Source: Saccharothrix violaceirubra
Lineage (GTDB): Bacteria; Actinomycetota; Actinomycetes; Mycobacteriales; Pseudonocardiaceae
NCBI RefSeq assembly: GCF_014203755.1
Contig: NZ_JACHJS010000001.1
Span: forward strand, 3,782,001-3,846,000
Length of the DNA stretch: 64,000 bases
Reading direction: 5' to 3'
Shown: positions 53,943-63,508 of the stretch, one piece after another
Numbering within the stretch: position 1 is the first letter of the stretch
Layout of the letters: each line of letters opens with the position of its first letter
Translations under genes and position numbers: made by a program
The notes under the pieces: generated by a model
The model's database searches: none
Seen by the model: only the letters and a program-made list of their open reading frames with translations
Told to the model about the DNA's origin: nothing

Positions 53943-56900
53943 GCGTCTTCGACCTGCCACGCCTGCACTTCGCCGGCACGGCCACGACCCGCCTGCCCAC
54001 CGGGCCGAAGTCCGGCCTGGTGGACCTGGCCACGAACACCGCGCTCACCGCGTCCGGCCCGGCGGACATGTCCACCTCCGAGTACCACGCCTACCTGGAC
54101 GGGCACAGCCCGCGTTTCGACGCGGACGGGCGCCCGTGCGACGACGGCCCGTTCACCACCACCAAGGGCTGGAACTTCGCCGGGAACGGGCACTTCGCCG
54201 TCGACGCCCGGATCGTCGGGGTGGAACTCGCGCCCGGCGACCTCGACGTGTCCGATCCGGTGGTGGGCCGGTCGGTCGACCTGTGGGGCCACTACAACCC
54301 CTACCTGGCCACGACCGTCAACCGGGCCAGGGTGTTCGACGTCGACCCGGCCTCGGACTGGACCACGACCCTGATGGTGGGCCAGTTCTGCTTCGGTCGC
54401 GCGGGCCGGTCGCACGACGCCGGCTACCTGTTCAGCGGCGGGGTGTCCGGGTTCGCCCCGCCGCGCTGGCACCACCTGCGGTACGTGCGGGACGTGGGCG
54501 ACCACCCGTTCGCACCGCACCTGCGCCGTTCGGTCGTGCACCAGTTCGTGACGAGCCGCGACGACCCGCTGTGGCGGTGGCCGGCGGCCGAGCCGCGGTC
54601 GCCGGCCGTGGCCGCGCTGCGGGAGCTGACCGACTCGACGGCGGACGGCCTGGTCGTCCAGTTCACGCTCGGCAGCATGGCCACGCCCCGGGCGCCGGGC
54701 GTGCCCAACCACTGGGAGCTGCGTGGCACCATCGCGCCCTGGCACGCGGACGAGTCGCGCACCTACCCGGCGGGCCGGTTGCTCGTGCCCACCAGGACCG
54801 GCGCACTGCACACCCTGACCGTGGACGTCACCCCGACGCACGCCACGTTCAACCTGGTCAACGCCGTTCCACTGACCACCCGCGCGCCACGTCCCGGACC
54901 CGGGCCGACGCACGCGCCGGGGCCCCGGCTCGACCTGGGCGACCTGGAACTGCGCGGCGCGGACGGCCGGTTGGTGGCCGTGCTGCCCCGCGACGCGTAC
55001 CGGGAACCCAGGCCGGACGGCGGGCTCGTGGTGGTGCCGGTCGTCGACGCGGGCGCGGCGGACCAGGCGTTGCGGATCGTCGGCGGCGGGACCGTGCTGC
55101 TCGCCGAACGGGAGGTCAACGTCCAGGCCGACGACGCCTGCCTGTTCCTGGAGCACTCCGGTGACGAGGACGTCGAGGTGCGCACCTACCTGCGCGGCCG
55201 TCCCTCGGCCCATGAAGTCCACATAGGACAGTATGTCAACGCCAAGGCGACGCCCTTCGACCGAACCTCGGACGTCGTCCACGCCAAGTCGGTCCTGCAC
55301 ACCGACGAGCGGGGGCGCGGCACGCTCACCCTCCACGGCGCACGCGCGGGCACGGCCCGGATCCTGCTGTCCCCGACCGCCGAGGTGCCCGATCTCGACT
55401 ACGACCACGACGACGCGCTCGGCTTCTGGCCCGGCGCGGGCTGGCTGGCCGTGCGCGTGCTCCCCGACGACCGGCGGCTCGACGACATCGCCGACGAGGA
55501 CGTCACCTTCGACGTGCTCCACCGCGAGGTCTTCGCCTACTACGAGCACCTCTACTCGTTCATGCGCGACGAGGTGTTCAGCCTCGACGACGCGTTCCGC
55601 GTGCACACCTACGCCCGGTTGATCTGGCAGATGAGCGACCCGGCGAACAAGGCGAAGACGTACTACATGCCGCCTACCCGGGACCTGACCGCGCCGCAGG
55701 CCCGGCTGCTCCTGGCGTTCCTGCGCAAGCAGCACGAAGCCGACGCCACGGCACCGGTCGTCGGCAGCGTGGCGGCCACCGGACCGAGGATCGTCAACCG
55801 GGGCGACCTGCTGCGCGCGCTGCACGACGCGGCGACCATCGAACTCGCGGTGATGCTGCAGTACCTCTACGCCGCGTTCTCCCTGCCCACCTACGGCGCC
55901 GCACGCGACCTCGTGCGGCGCGGCGAGTGGCGGCCCGAGCACCTGGGCCTGGTGTGCGGCGACGGCGGCGAGACCCGCGACGGCGGGATCCGGGGCACGC
56001 TGCTCGCGGTGGCCCGCGAGGAGATGATCCACTTCCTGCTCGTCAACAACGTGATCATGGCCATCGGCGAGCCGTTCCACGTGCCGGACCTGGACTTCGG
56101 CACGGTCAACTCCCGGCTGCCGATCCCGTTGGACTTCGCCCTGGAACCGTTGGGCATCGGCAGCGTCCAGCGGTTCATCGCGATCGAACGGCCCGACGAC
56201 GGCACGACGCACCCCTACGGCGACGACCGCCCCTACGGGTCGTTGAGCGAGCTGTACGCGGACATCCGCGAGGGGCTGTGCCGCGTGCCCGACCTGTTCC
56301 TCGTCGAGAAGGGGCGCGGCGGCGGGGAGCACCACCTGTTCCTGCGCGAGTCGATCAACGCGGTGCACCCGGACTACCAGTTGGAGGTCGACGACCTGGC
56401 GAGCGCGCTGTTCGCGATCGACGTCGTCACCGAGCAGGGCGAGGGCAACGTGCTGACCGCGGCCGACGGCGGACAGTCGCACTTCGCCACGTTCCTGCGG
56501 ATCTCGGACCTGCTCATGACCGAGACCCTCGGCGCCGAACGCCGGGGGAAGGTGCCGTGGACGCCCGCCTACCCGGTGGTGCGCAACCCGACGCTGCGGC
56601 CGGGCAACCCGGCGACCGAACCGGTGTCCGATCCCGACGCGCGCACGGTGCTCACCCTGTTCAACAAGTCCTACTTCATGATGTTCCAGCTCATGCTCCA
56701 CCACTTCGGCCACCAGCCGGACGCGAGCCTGCGGCGCTCGGACCTGATGAACATGGCCATCGAGATCATGACCGGCGTGCTGCGGCCGACGGCCGAGGTG
56801 CTGGTCCGGCTGCCGTCGGGCCGGCGGGGTCGCACGGCCGGGCCGTCGTTCGAGCTGATCGGGACGCCGGGCCTGATCCCCCGGCCGGACGTGGCGTGGC

Positions 56901-57034
56901 GGTCGCTGGCGCTGCGGTTCGACCACCTGGCCGCCGCGACCCGCCGTTGCGGCCTGATCCCGGACTCCGCCGTCGACACGCTCGGCTTCCTGGCCGCGCA
57001 CTTCCACTCCCGACCCCGGAGGGGACGGACATGA
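53939..57034 (+). CDS. rebD: Chromopyrrolate synthase (RebD/StaD/VioB family)
   Basis: The 1031-residue protein is of RebD/StaD/VioB size and wording, starting VFDLPRLHFAGTATTRLP. A ferritin-like region lies at about 625-760, with ATIELAVMLQYLYAAFS and AREEMIHFLLVNNVIMA, whose Glu/His residues are candidate metal ligands. The enzyme couples two indole-pyruvate imines to an iminophenylpyruvate-type dimer and then chromopyrrolic acid. It is coupled to both neighbours (GTGA and ATGA overlaps). This is the defining gene of the cassette. Confidence 0.93.
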   Translation: MSVFDLPRLHFAGTATTRLPTGPKSGLVDLATNTALTASGPADMSTSEYHAYLDGHSPRFDADGRPCDDGPFTTTKGWNFAGNGHFAVDARIVGVELAPGDLDVSDPVVGRSVDLWGHYNPYLATTVNRARVFDVDPASDWTTTLMVGQFCFGRAGRSHDAGYLFSGGVSGFAPPRWHHLRYVRDVGDHPFAPHLRRSVVHQFVTSRDDPLWRWPAAEPRSPAVAALRELTDSTADGLVVQFTLGSMATPRAPGVPNHWELRGTIAPWHADESRTYPAGRLLVPTRTGALHTLTVDVTPTHATFNLVNAVPLTTRAPRPGPGPTHAPGPRLDLGDLELRGADGRLVAVLPRDAYREPRPDGGLVVVPVVDAGAADQALRIVGGGTVLLAEREVNVQADDACLFLEHSGDEDVEVRTYLRGRPSAHEVHIGQYVNAKATPFDRTSDVVHAKSVLHTDERGRGTLTLHGARAGTARILLSPTAEVPDLDYDHDDALGFWPGAGWLAVRVLPDDRRLDDIADEDVTFDVLHREVFAYYEHLYSFMRDEVFSLDDAFRVHTYARLIWQMSDPANKAKTYYMPPTRDLTAPQARLLLAFLRKQHEADATAPVVGSVAATGPRIVNRGDLLRALHDAATIELAVMLQYLYAAFSLPTYGAARDLVRRGEWRPEHLGLVCGDGGETRDGGIRGTLLAVAREEMIHFLLVNNVIMAIGEPFHVPDLDFGTVNSRLPIPLDFALEPLGIGSVQRFIAIERPDDGTTHPYGDDRPYGSLSELYADIREGLCRVPDLFLVEKGRGGGEHHLFLRESINAVHPDYQLEVDDLASALFAIDVVTEQGEGNVLTAADGGQSHFATFLRISDLLMTETLGAERRGKVPWTPAYPVVRNPTLRPGNPATEPVSDPDARTVLTLFNKSYFMMFQLMLHHFGHQPDASLRRSDLMNMAIEIMTGVLRPTAEVLVRLPSGRRGRTAGPSFELIGTPGLIPRPDVAWRSLALRFDHLAAATRRCGLIPDSAVDTLGFLAAHFHSRPRRGRT

Positions 57035-58632
57035 CCACCGACGTGCTGATCGTCGGCGCCGGGCCGGTCGGCCTCGCGCTCGCGCTGGACCTGGCCCACC
57101 GGGGCGTCGACTTCACGGTGCTCGAAGCCGGTGACGGTACGGTGCGCCACCCCAAGGTGAGCACCGTGGGCCCACGGTCCATGGAACTGTTCCGCCGCTG
57201 GGGTGTCGCCGGGCGCATCCACCGCGCCGGGTGGCCCGGCGACCACCCCCTCGACGTCGCGTGGGTGACCCGCGTCGGCGGTCACGAACTGCACCGGCTG
57301 CGCCGGGGCACGGCCGACACCCGCCCGGTGCCCGACCACACGCCGGAACCGGACCGGATCTGCCCGGCGCACTGGCTCACCCCGTTGCTGCTCGACGAGG
57401 TCGGCGTGCACCCGAAGGGTCCGGTGCTGACCCGGCACCGGCTCGACGGCGTGGTCCGGCACGCCGACGGTGTCGTGGCCGAGGTCACCGACCTCGACAG
57501 CGGCCGGACGGCCTCGATCGCGGCGCGGTACCTGGTGGCGTGCGACGGCTCGGCCTCGCCCGTGCGCGAGCTGTGCGGCATCGGTGCGCCGCCCCGGCAC
57601 GAGACCAGGGTGTTCCGCAACATCCTGTTCCGCGCGCCGGAACTGCGCGACGGCGTGGGCGACTCGGCCGCGATGGTCTACTTCCTGATGGCGTCGCCGT
57701 CGTTGCGCTTCCCGTTGCGCTCGATCGACGGCGCGGGCCTGTACAACCTGGTCGTCGGCACCGGCGAGGGGCCCGAGGCGCGGTCGCTGGTGACCGACGC
57801 GATCGCGTTCGAGACCCCGTTCGAGATCCTCTCGGACAAGCGCTGGTACCTCACGCACCGCGTCGCGGACCGGTTCCGGGACGGGCCCGTGTTCCTGGTC
57901 GGCGACGCCGCGCACACGCTGTCGCCGTCCGGTGGGTTCGGTCTGAGCACGGGCATCGCGGGCGCCGCGGACCTGGGCTGGAAGCTCGCGGCCACGCTGG
58001 CGGGCTGGGCGGGCGGCGGCCTGCTGGACTCCTACGAGGCCGAACGCCGCCCGGTCGCCGCGGCGAGCCTGGAGGCGGCCAACGCCAACCTCGTGCGCAC
58101 GATCGACCGGAGCACTCCCGCCGGACTGGACGCCGACACTCCCGAGGGCGCGCGTGCCCGCGCGGAGGTCTCCCGGGCGTTGGCGGCAGGCGGCGTCGCC
58201 CGCGAGTTCGACGACCCCGAGGTCCACTTCGGACTCCGCTACTCGTCGCCGCTGATCGTGACCGAGCCGGACACCGGGGCGGCGGAGTCCGGGCCTTGGC
58301 ACCCGGCCGCGGTTCCCGGCTCGCGGGCACCGCACGCCTGGCTGCGACCGGGAGTGTCCACTTTGGACCTGTTCGGTCGGGGGTTCGTGCTGCTGTGCTT
58401 CCCGGGCGCCGACCGGCCCGACACGGTCGCCCGCGCGTTCACCCACCGCGGCGTGCCGCTGGAGGTCATGCGGTGCGGGTGCGCCGATCCGGAGTTGGCC
58501 AAGCTGTACGAACGCCGCTACGTCCTGGTGCGCCCCGACGGGCACGTGGCGTGGCGTGGCGACGAACCACCCGCCGATCCGCTGGAGTTGGTGGACACGG
58601 TGCGCGGCGCCCGAACGGCGGCCCGGCCGTGA
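57031..58632 (+). CDS. rebC: FAD monooxygenase (RebC/StaC family)
   Basis: The 533-residue protein is an aromatic-hydroxylase-type flavoprotein with GAGPVGLALAL at about 9-19. The second FAD signature is VFLVGDAAHTLSPSGGFGLSTGI near residue 290. A C-terminal thioredoxin-like domain ends in YVLVRPDGHVAWRGDEP. In this context it corresponds to RebC/StaC, which direct the oxidation level of the indolocarbazole aglycone (arcyriaflavin versus K252c). Which outcome applies cannot be decided from the sequence alone. GGAGGGG precedes the ATG. Confidence 0.88.
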   Translation: MTTDVLIVGAGPVGLALALDLAHRGVDFTVLEAGDGTVRHPKVSTVGPRSMELFRRWGVAGRIHRAGWPGDHPLDVAWVTRVGGHELHRLRRGTADTRPVPDHTPEPDRICPAHWLTPLLLDEVGVHPKGPVLTRHRLDGVVRHADGVVAEVTDLDSGRTASIAARYLVACDGSASPVRELCGIGAPPRHETRVFRNILFRAPELRDGVGDSAAMVYFLMASPSLRFPLRSIDGAGLYNLVVGTGEGPEARSLVTDAIAFETPFEILSDKRWYLTHRVADRFRDGPVFLVGDAAHTLSPSGGFGLSTGIAGAADLGWKLAATLAGWAGGGLLDSYEAERRPVAAASLEAANANLVRTIDRSTPAGLDADTPEGARARAEVSRALAAGGVAREFDDPEVHFGLRYSSPLIVTEPDTGAAESGPWHPAAVPGSRAPHAWLRPGVSTLDLFGRGFVLLCFPGADRPDTVARAFTHRGVPLEVMRCGCADPELAKLYERRYVLVRPDGHVAWRGDEPPADPLELVDTVRGARTAARP

Positions 58633-59819
58633 CCGTGCCGTTGTTCGACGTCGCCGACTGGCCGCCGGCCCGGCTCGCCGACCCGTACCCGGTGTACCGG
58701 CGCTACCGCGAGCACGATCCGGTGCACCGGGGCGTGGCGGACACCTGGTACCTGTTCCGCCACGACGACGTCGTCCGCGTCCTCACCGATGACGGGTTCG
58801 GGCGCAGTGCCCACGCGGTCCGGGCGCCGGACGGCGGCACCGTGCCGCCGATCCCGCCCGACTATGACCGGTTGCGCCGCGTGGTGGCCAACTGGCTGGT
58901 GTTCCTGGACCCGCCCCGGCACCGCCGGCTGCGCGCCCTGGTCTCGCGGGCGTTCACCGCCGACACCGTCCACGCGTTGCGCCCGCGCATCGCCGAGATC
59001 GCGCGCGGGCTCGTCCGCGCGATGCGGGACCGGCCGGTGGTCGACCTCGTCGAGGAGTTCGCCGCGCCCCTGCCGATCCTGGTCATCGCCGAGCTGCTCG
59101 GCGTTCCCGCGCACGACGCGCCGTGGTTCCGCGAACGTGCCGTCGCCCTCCAGGAAGCCGGCGGCACCCGGACCTCGCGGCGGGCCGACGCCTACGCGCT
59201 CGCCGAGGAAGCGGCCGGGCAGCTCGCCGACTACTTCCTGCGCGGCCACGACCGGGGACTCGTGGCACTGCTCGCCCGGGCCGGGCTGACCGAGGACGAG
59301 TTCACCGGCACGTGCGTCCACCTGCTGACGGCCGGCCACGAGACCACGACCAACCTCATCGGCAAGTCCGTGCTCGCCCTGCTGGCCAACCCGTCGGCGC
59401 TCGACGGGCGCCGCGCGCCGACGACCGGCGAGGTCGACGAGTTGATCCGGTACGACGCGCCGGTGCAGATGGTGACCCGCTGGGCCTACCGCGACACCGT
59501 GCTGCGCGGACGCGGCATCCATCGCGGCGACAAGGTGGTCGCGGTGCTCGGCTCGGCCAACCGCGACCCGTGCCGCTTCCCCGACCCCGACGTGCTCCGA
59601 CTCGACCGCACGGGTCCGGCGCACCGCGGCTTCGGCATGGGCATCCACTACTGCCTCGGCGCGGCGCTGGCCCGCGCCGAGGCCGAGATCGGCCTCGGCG
59701 CGCTGCTCGCCGGGAACCTGTTGGCGGGCAGCGCCTTCGACGTGCGCTACGGCGCCGACCTCGTCTTCCACGGCCCCACCCGGCTCATGCTCCGCACGAC
59801 ACCGCAGGAGGACGCGTGA
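58629..59819 (+). CDS. rebP: Cytochrome P450, StaP/RebP position
   Basis: The 396-residue P450 has the I-helix motif LTAGHETTTNLIG, the ExxR region EVDELIRYDAPVQMV and the heme loop FGMGIHYCLGAALARAEAE with the Cys ligand. By position after the RebC-type gene it is the likely chromopyrrolate aryl-coupling P450. The GTG start overlaps the previous stop. StaP-specific substrate residues cannot be checked by eye. Confidence 0.85.
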   Translation: MTVPLFDVADWPPARLADPYPVYRRYREHDPVHRGVADTWYLFRHDDVVRVLTDDGFGRSAHAVRAPDGGTVPPIPPDYDRLRRVVANWLVFLDPPRHRRLRALVSRAFTADTVHALRPRIAEIARGLVRAMRDRPVVDLVEEFAAPLPILVIAELLGVPAHDAPWFRERAVALQEAGGTRTSRRADAYALAEEAAGQLADYFLRGHDRGLVALLARAGLTEDEFTGTCVHLLTAGHETTTNLIGKSVLALLANPSALDGRRAPTTGEVDELIRYDAPVQMVTRWAYRDTVLRGRGIHRGDKVVAVLGSANRDPCRFPDPDVLRLDRTGPAHRGFGMGIHYCLGAALARAEAEIGLGALLAGNLLAGSAFDVRYGADLVFHGPTRLMLRTTPQEDA

Positions 59820-61000
59820 CCACGTTGCCGCCCGTCGTCGACCTGCCCCTGCGCCGGGGCGAACGCGACCTGCTCGGGGACCTGACCCGCCTGCCCGCGT
59901 CCGGACCCGTGGCCCGCGTCCGGCACGCGGGCGGCCTGGTGTGGATCGTGTCCGCGCCCGCCCTCGTCCGCCGGGTGCTCGCCGACGCCCGGTTCGCCAA
60001 GAACGGCCGGCACGCGCCGCCGTGGTTCGTCGACGAGAGCGGCCTGATCGGCTCCCGCGAGACCGCGCCGGGCGACATCGTGACCAGCGACGGCCCCGAG
60101 CACCTGCGGCTGCGCAAACTGCACATGCTGGGCCTGAGCCCCGGCCGGGTCCGGGCCTGGGCACCCACCGTGGCGGCGGTGACCGAAGAGCTGCTCGACG
60201 AGGTGGGACGCGCGGACGGTCCGGTCGACCTGGTGTCCGCGTTGGCGTACCCGTTGCCGCTGACCATCATCTGCACGCTGCTCGGCCTGCCGCGCGCCGT
60301 GCACCCGGCGATGCGCGACGCCGCCGAGCGGATCTTCTACGGCGGCGACGCCGACGTGCGCGCGTCCGGTCGGGCCGACCTGTACGGCACGGTCGCCCGC
60401 CTGATCGACGAGGAGCCCGACCGCATCGCCGACGGGCTGATCACCGACCTGCTCGCGGTGACCCGCCTCGACCCGCCGCAGGCCACCCGCACCGAGGTGA
60501 AGGCGTGGATACCGAGCCTGATCCTGCCCGGCCACGAGTCCACCGCCAGCCTGATCTCGGCCACCCTGTACGAACTGCTCGCCGCGCCGGACCGGCCCGG
60601 CATCGCGACGGCGGTCGAGGAGACGTTGCGCGTGCACCCGCCGTTCCCGTTGGCCACGTGGCGCTTCGCCACCGCGGACCTCCCGCTGACCGACGACGTC
60701 ACGGTGCCGCGCGGCACCCCCGTCCTGGTGAACCTGGCCGCCGCCAACCGGGACCACGCGGTGCACCCCGACCCGGACCGCTTCGTCCCCGACCGGGACC
60801 CGATCGAGCACGTGTCGTTCGGCCTGGGACCGCACTACTGCGTGGGCGCGGCCCTGGCCCGCCTGGAGGCCACCACCGCGGTCGACGCGTTCTTCCACAG
60901 ATTCCCGCGGGCCCGCCTCGCCGAGCCGGGTATTCCACCCCACCGGGAGAGCGACCTGCTCAGCCACCGGATCACCACCCTGCCCGTCGTGCTCGGCTGA
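59816..61000 (+). CDS. Second cytochrome P450 of the cassette
   Basis: The 394-residue P450 has the I-helix LPGHESTASLISATL, the ExxR helix AVEETLRVHPPFP and the heme loop SFGLGPHYCVGAALARLEA. It differs clearly from the first P450 and looks like a CYP107-type tailoring enzyme. It could hydroxylate or further couple the aglycone; a StaN-like C-N bond role would need a sugar that no neighbouring gene provides. The GTG start overlaps the previous stop (59816-59819). It is the last gene of the coupled set. Confidence 0.87.
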   Translation: MTTLPPVVDLPLRRGERDLLGDLTRLPASGPVARVRHAGGLVWIVSAPALVRRVLADARFAKNGRHAPPWFVDESGLIGSRETAPGDIVTSDGPEHLRLRKLHMLGLSPGRVRAWAPTVAAVTEELLDEVGRADGPVDLVSALAYPLPLTIICTLLGLPRAVHPAMRDAAERIFYGGDADVRASGRADLYGTVARLIDEEPDRIADGLITDLLAVTRLDPPQATRTEVKAWIPSLILPGHESTASLISATLYELLAAPDRPGIATAVEETLRVHPPFPLATWRFATADLPLTDDVTVPRGTPVLVNLAAANRDHAVHPDPDRFVPDRDPIEHVSFGLGPHYCVGAALARLEATTAVDAFFHRFPRARLAEPGIPPHRESDLLSHRITTLPVVLG

Positions 61001-61120
61001 GCACGCGGGTTACCCCACGGGATCCTTTGCGGCACAAGGAGTTCAACCGACCGGCCGATGGCGGGGCCGGTCCGCCGCCGGCACCGTGGACGCACGTCGC
61101 CGTCGTCAGGGGAGGACTTC

Positions 61121-61597
61121 GTGGCGGAACCGCCATCGCTCGGCGAACTCACGCCCGAGGAGATCGAGCGCTGGACCCGCGCCGCCGAGACCAACGCCGC
61201 GAACCTGCGGACGGTCGCCGACCGGGTCGCCGCCGTCCGGGTCACCGAGACCTCGCGCGACGGGCTCGTACGCGTGACCGTCGAGCCCTCCGGCGCGGTG
61301 TCCGGGCTGGAGATCTCCGACCGCTGCCGCGGGATGTCGGGCGCCGAGTTGTCCGCCGCCGTGCTGGCCACGATGCGCAAGGCCCAGTCCCGCCTCGCGG
61401 GCGAGGTCTCCGGGGTCGTCCAGGGCACCGTCGACGGCGACACGGCCACCGCCCTGGTCGCGTCCTACGAGCAGCGGTTCCCCGAGCCGGAACCGGACTC
61501 GCCGCCGTGGGCGGACCAGGTGCGCCCATCCACCCCGGCTCGTCCGCGCCGCCCTGCGGCGGACGAGGACTGGGACGGCCCGCAGGTCACCGAGTGA
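61121..61597 (+). CDS. YbaB/EbfC-like protein of a type VII-associated module
   Basis: The 158-residue protein has the YbaB-like core VTVEPSGAVSGLEISDRCRGMSG, then LSAAVLATMRKAQSRLAGEVS. A Pro/Asp-rich C-terminal tail follows (PRRPAADEDWDGPQ). Actinobacterial YbaB-like proteins are often encoded ahead of ESX-type substrates. GTG 61121 has a strong GGGGAGGA site. It is 10 bp before the next gene. Confidence 0.75.
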   Translation: MAEPPSLGELTPEEIERWTRAAETNAANLRTVADRVAAVRVTETSRDGLVRVTVEPSGAVSGLEISDRCRGMSGAELSAAVLATMRKAQSRLAGEVSGVVQGTVDGDTATALVASYEQRFPEPEPDSPPWADQVRPSTPARPRRPAADEDWDGPQVTE

Positions 61598-61607
61598 GGG
61601 AGTCGGG

Positions 61608-61916
61608 ATGACCGACAGCTACACCATGTCGCCCGAGGAGTTGCGCGGGCACGCCGCCCGGCTCCGCAAGGTCCAGGACCGGCTCGACACGGCGTTGAAG
61701 GCCGCCGGGCAGGTGAGCCTGGACCCGTTGGCCTACGGCCTGCTCAACCCCGGTATCGCGGTCATGGTGACGATCGTGTCCCGGGTCGGCGTGGCGGCGC
61801 TGGACCAGGGCGAGCAGGCCGTCGCCGACACCATCGCGGAGGTGCGCAAGACCGCCGACCTCGCCGAAGAGGTCGAGCGCGGCACCTGGATCGCGTTCCG
61901 GGGGATGGGGAGATGA
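61608..61916 (+). CDS. EspC/WXG100-like small secreted-type protein
   Basis: The 102-residue all-helical protein has a first helix MSPEELRGHAARLRKVQDRLDTALKA, a hydrophobic centre (LNPGIAVMVTIVSRVGVAAL) and a last helix TIAEVRKTADLAEEVER. The size and helix-turn-helix form fit EspC-like type VII substrates. No Trp-x-Gly is present in this protein; it may act as chaperone for the larger downstream protein. The end overlaps the toxin start by 4 bp. Confidence 0.75.
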   Translation: MTDSYTMSPEELRGHAARLRKVQDRLDTALKAAGQVSLDPLAYGLLNPGIAVMVTIVSRVGVAALDQGEQAVADTIAEVRKTADLAEEVERGTWIAFRGMGR

Positions 61917-63508
61917 GCAATCCGCTGGTCGTGCCGAGACAGGACACCACCAAGCCCTACACCGGCCTGAGCCCGGTCGAGGCCGCGGTCGCGCTGCGGG
62001 AGGCGATCGCGAACGGCGACTGGATCGACCGGGCGATCGCGCGCACGAGCCTGGGACTCGAAGGGCTCGCGTTCCTGTTCGACCCGGTGGGCAGCCTGGC
62101 GGCGTGGGCGGTCAACTGGCTCATCGAACAGGTCAAGCCGCTGCGGGAGGGGCTCGACAAGCTCGCCGGCGACCCCGCGCAGATCCGGGCGTACGCCGAC
62201 ACGTGGAAGAACATCTCCGAAGCGGTGACCGACGCGTACCAGGAGTACCACCGCGAGGTCGCCCAGGGCACCGCGAGCTGGACCGGCTCGTCCGGCGACG
62301 CCTACCGCGCCCGGACCGCCCAGGACGTCGAGCAGCTCAAGGGCGCCGCCGTGTGCGCGGACGCCATCAGCGTCGTCGTCCGCGTGGCGGGCGAACTCGT
62401 CGGCACGGTCCGGGAACTGGTGCGCGAGACCGTCGTGCAGTGCCTGGTGACGCTCTTCGTGCGGCTGCCGTTCTGGTTGTTGCTCGAGGGCGTCACGCTC
62501 GGGCTGGCCACGCCCGCCGTGATCGCCAACGTGGGGGGCCTGATCGCCAAGTTCGTCCGGGTGATCGGCACGACCCTGCACCGGCTGGCCGTCTCGATCG
62601 CCCGGCTGCGTCCGCTGGTCGCCCGGCTCGGCGAGATCTGGGAGGCCATCCGCAAGGCGTTGGCCAAGCGCCGGGGCAACAACTCCGCGCCCGGTCCCGG
62701 CGGGCGCACCGTGCCGCCGAGCGAGGGTGCCACGCGGCCGTCGGGCACGACCACGCCCGGCGCCGACGCCACTCCCCCGGGCGGCCGTCCCGTCGGCGAC
62801 CCGACGACCCCCGCCGGCAACCCGACACCCAACGGCACCACGACGCCCAGCGGAGCGCCGACCAGTGGCACGACGACGCCCAGCGGCGCACCGGGCGGAA
62901 GTCCCACGTCCCCCTCCGGCAGTCCCACCGCTCCGTCGAGCGCGCCCGGCGGCACCCCGCCGTCCCCGAACAGCGGCGGCCACGGCGGTGGCGGCGACGG
63001 CACCACACCCGGCGGCACCCAGCGGATCTCCCACCCGAAGCTCAAGTCCCTCGACGAGATCCGCGACGAGACCGCGGCCGTCCGCCGCGACCTGCCCCAG
63101 ACCGCCAGGGCCAAGGAGAAGACCGTCGCGGCGGGCCAGTTCGTCGACGAGAACGGCGTCGAGCAGAACCTCAAGGCGATCAGCGGCCAGAACGAGACCC
63201 TGCAACGCCAGGGCCTGGAGATCCCCGGTGGCTCCAAGGTGCCGGACGAGCCGCGCTTCGAGGCCAGGAACGCGGACGGCACGATCTCGCGGCCGGCCGA
63301 CGCCGAGGCCAAGATCCTCGAAGACCTCAGCCGCCGGATCGACCCGGACACCAAGGGCACCGTGCGCCTGTGGGTCGACCACCCCGGCGGGCAGGGACCG
63401 TGCCCGTCCTGCGTGGAAGTGATCAAACAGTTCCGGGCCAGGCACCCCAACGTACGGGTCGAGGTAGGTTGGCCCCACGGCGGCAGCATGGTCCTGGAGG
63501 CGTCTTGA
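61913..63508 (+). CDS. Type VII polymorphic toxin with deaminase-like C-terminus
   Basis: The 531-residue protein has a WXG-like N-terminal region (TWKNISEAVTDAYQEYHRE...TASWTGSSGDAYRARTA). A hydrophobic stretch follows (about 165-205), then a Pro/Thr/Ser/Gly linker (about 260-365) and a C-terminal toxin. The toxin carries ADAEAKILEDLSRRI (Asp463-Ala-Glu465) and PCPSC with Cys497 and Cys500, then FRARHPNVRVEV. This pattern fits the BURPS668_1122-type deaminase toxin fold (Toxin-deaminase). The target, nucleotide or nucleic acid, is unknown. A coupled partner gene follows. Confidence 0.85.
   Translation: MSNPLVVPRQDTTKPYTGLSPVEAAVALREAIANGDWIDRAIARTSLGLEGLAFLFDPVGSLAAWAVNWLIEQVKPLREGLDKLAGDPAQIRAYADTWKNISEAVTDAYQEYHREVAQGTASWTGSSGDAYRARTAQDVEQLKGAAVCADAISVVVRVAGELVGTVRELVRETVVQCLVTLFVRLPFWLLLEGVTLGLATPAVIANVGGLIAKFVRVIGTTLHRLAVSIARLRPLVARLGEIWEAIRKALAKRRGNNSAPGPGGRTVPPSEGATRPSGTTTPGADATPPGGRPVGDPTTPAGNPTPNGTTTPSGAPTSGTTTPSGAPGGSPTSPSGSPTAPSSAPGGTPPSPNSGGHGGGGDGTTPGGTQRISHPKLKSLDEIRDETAAVRRDLPQTARAKEKTVAAGQFVDENGVEQNLKAISGQNETLQRQGLEIPGGSKVPDEPRFEARNADGTISRPADAEAKILEDLSRRIDPDTKGTVRLWVDHPGGQGPCPSCVEVIKQFRARHPNVRVEVGWPHGGSMVLEAS

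Noticed and set aside
52503..61000. Rebeccamycin or staurosporine cluster
   Set aside because: No halogenase, glycosyltransferase, deoxysugar or methyltransferase genes lie beside the cassette in the window, so naming a specific product would go beyond the evidence.
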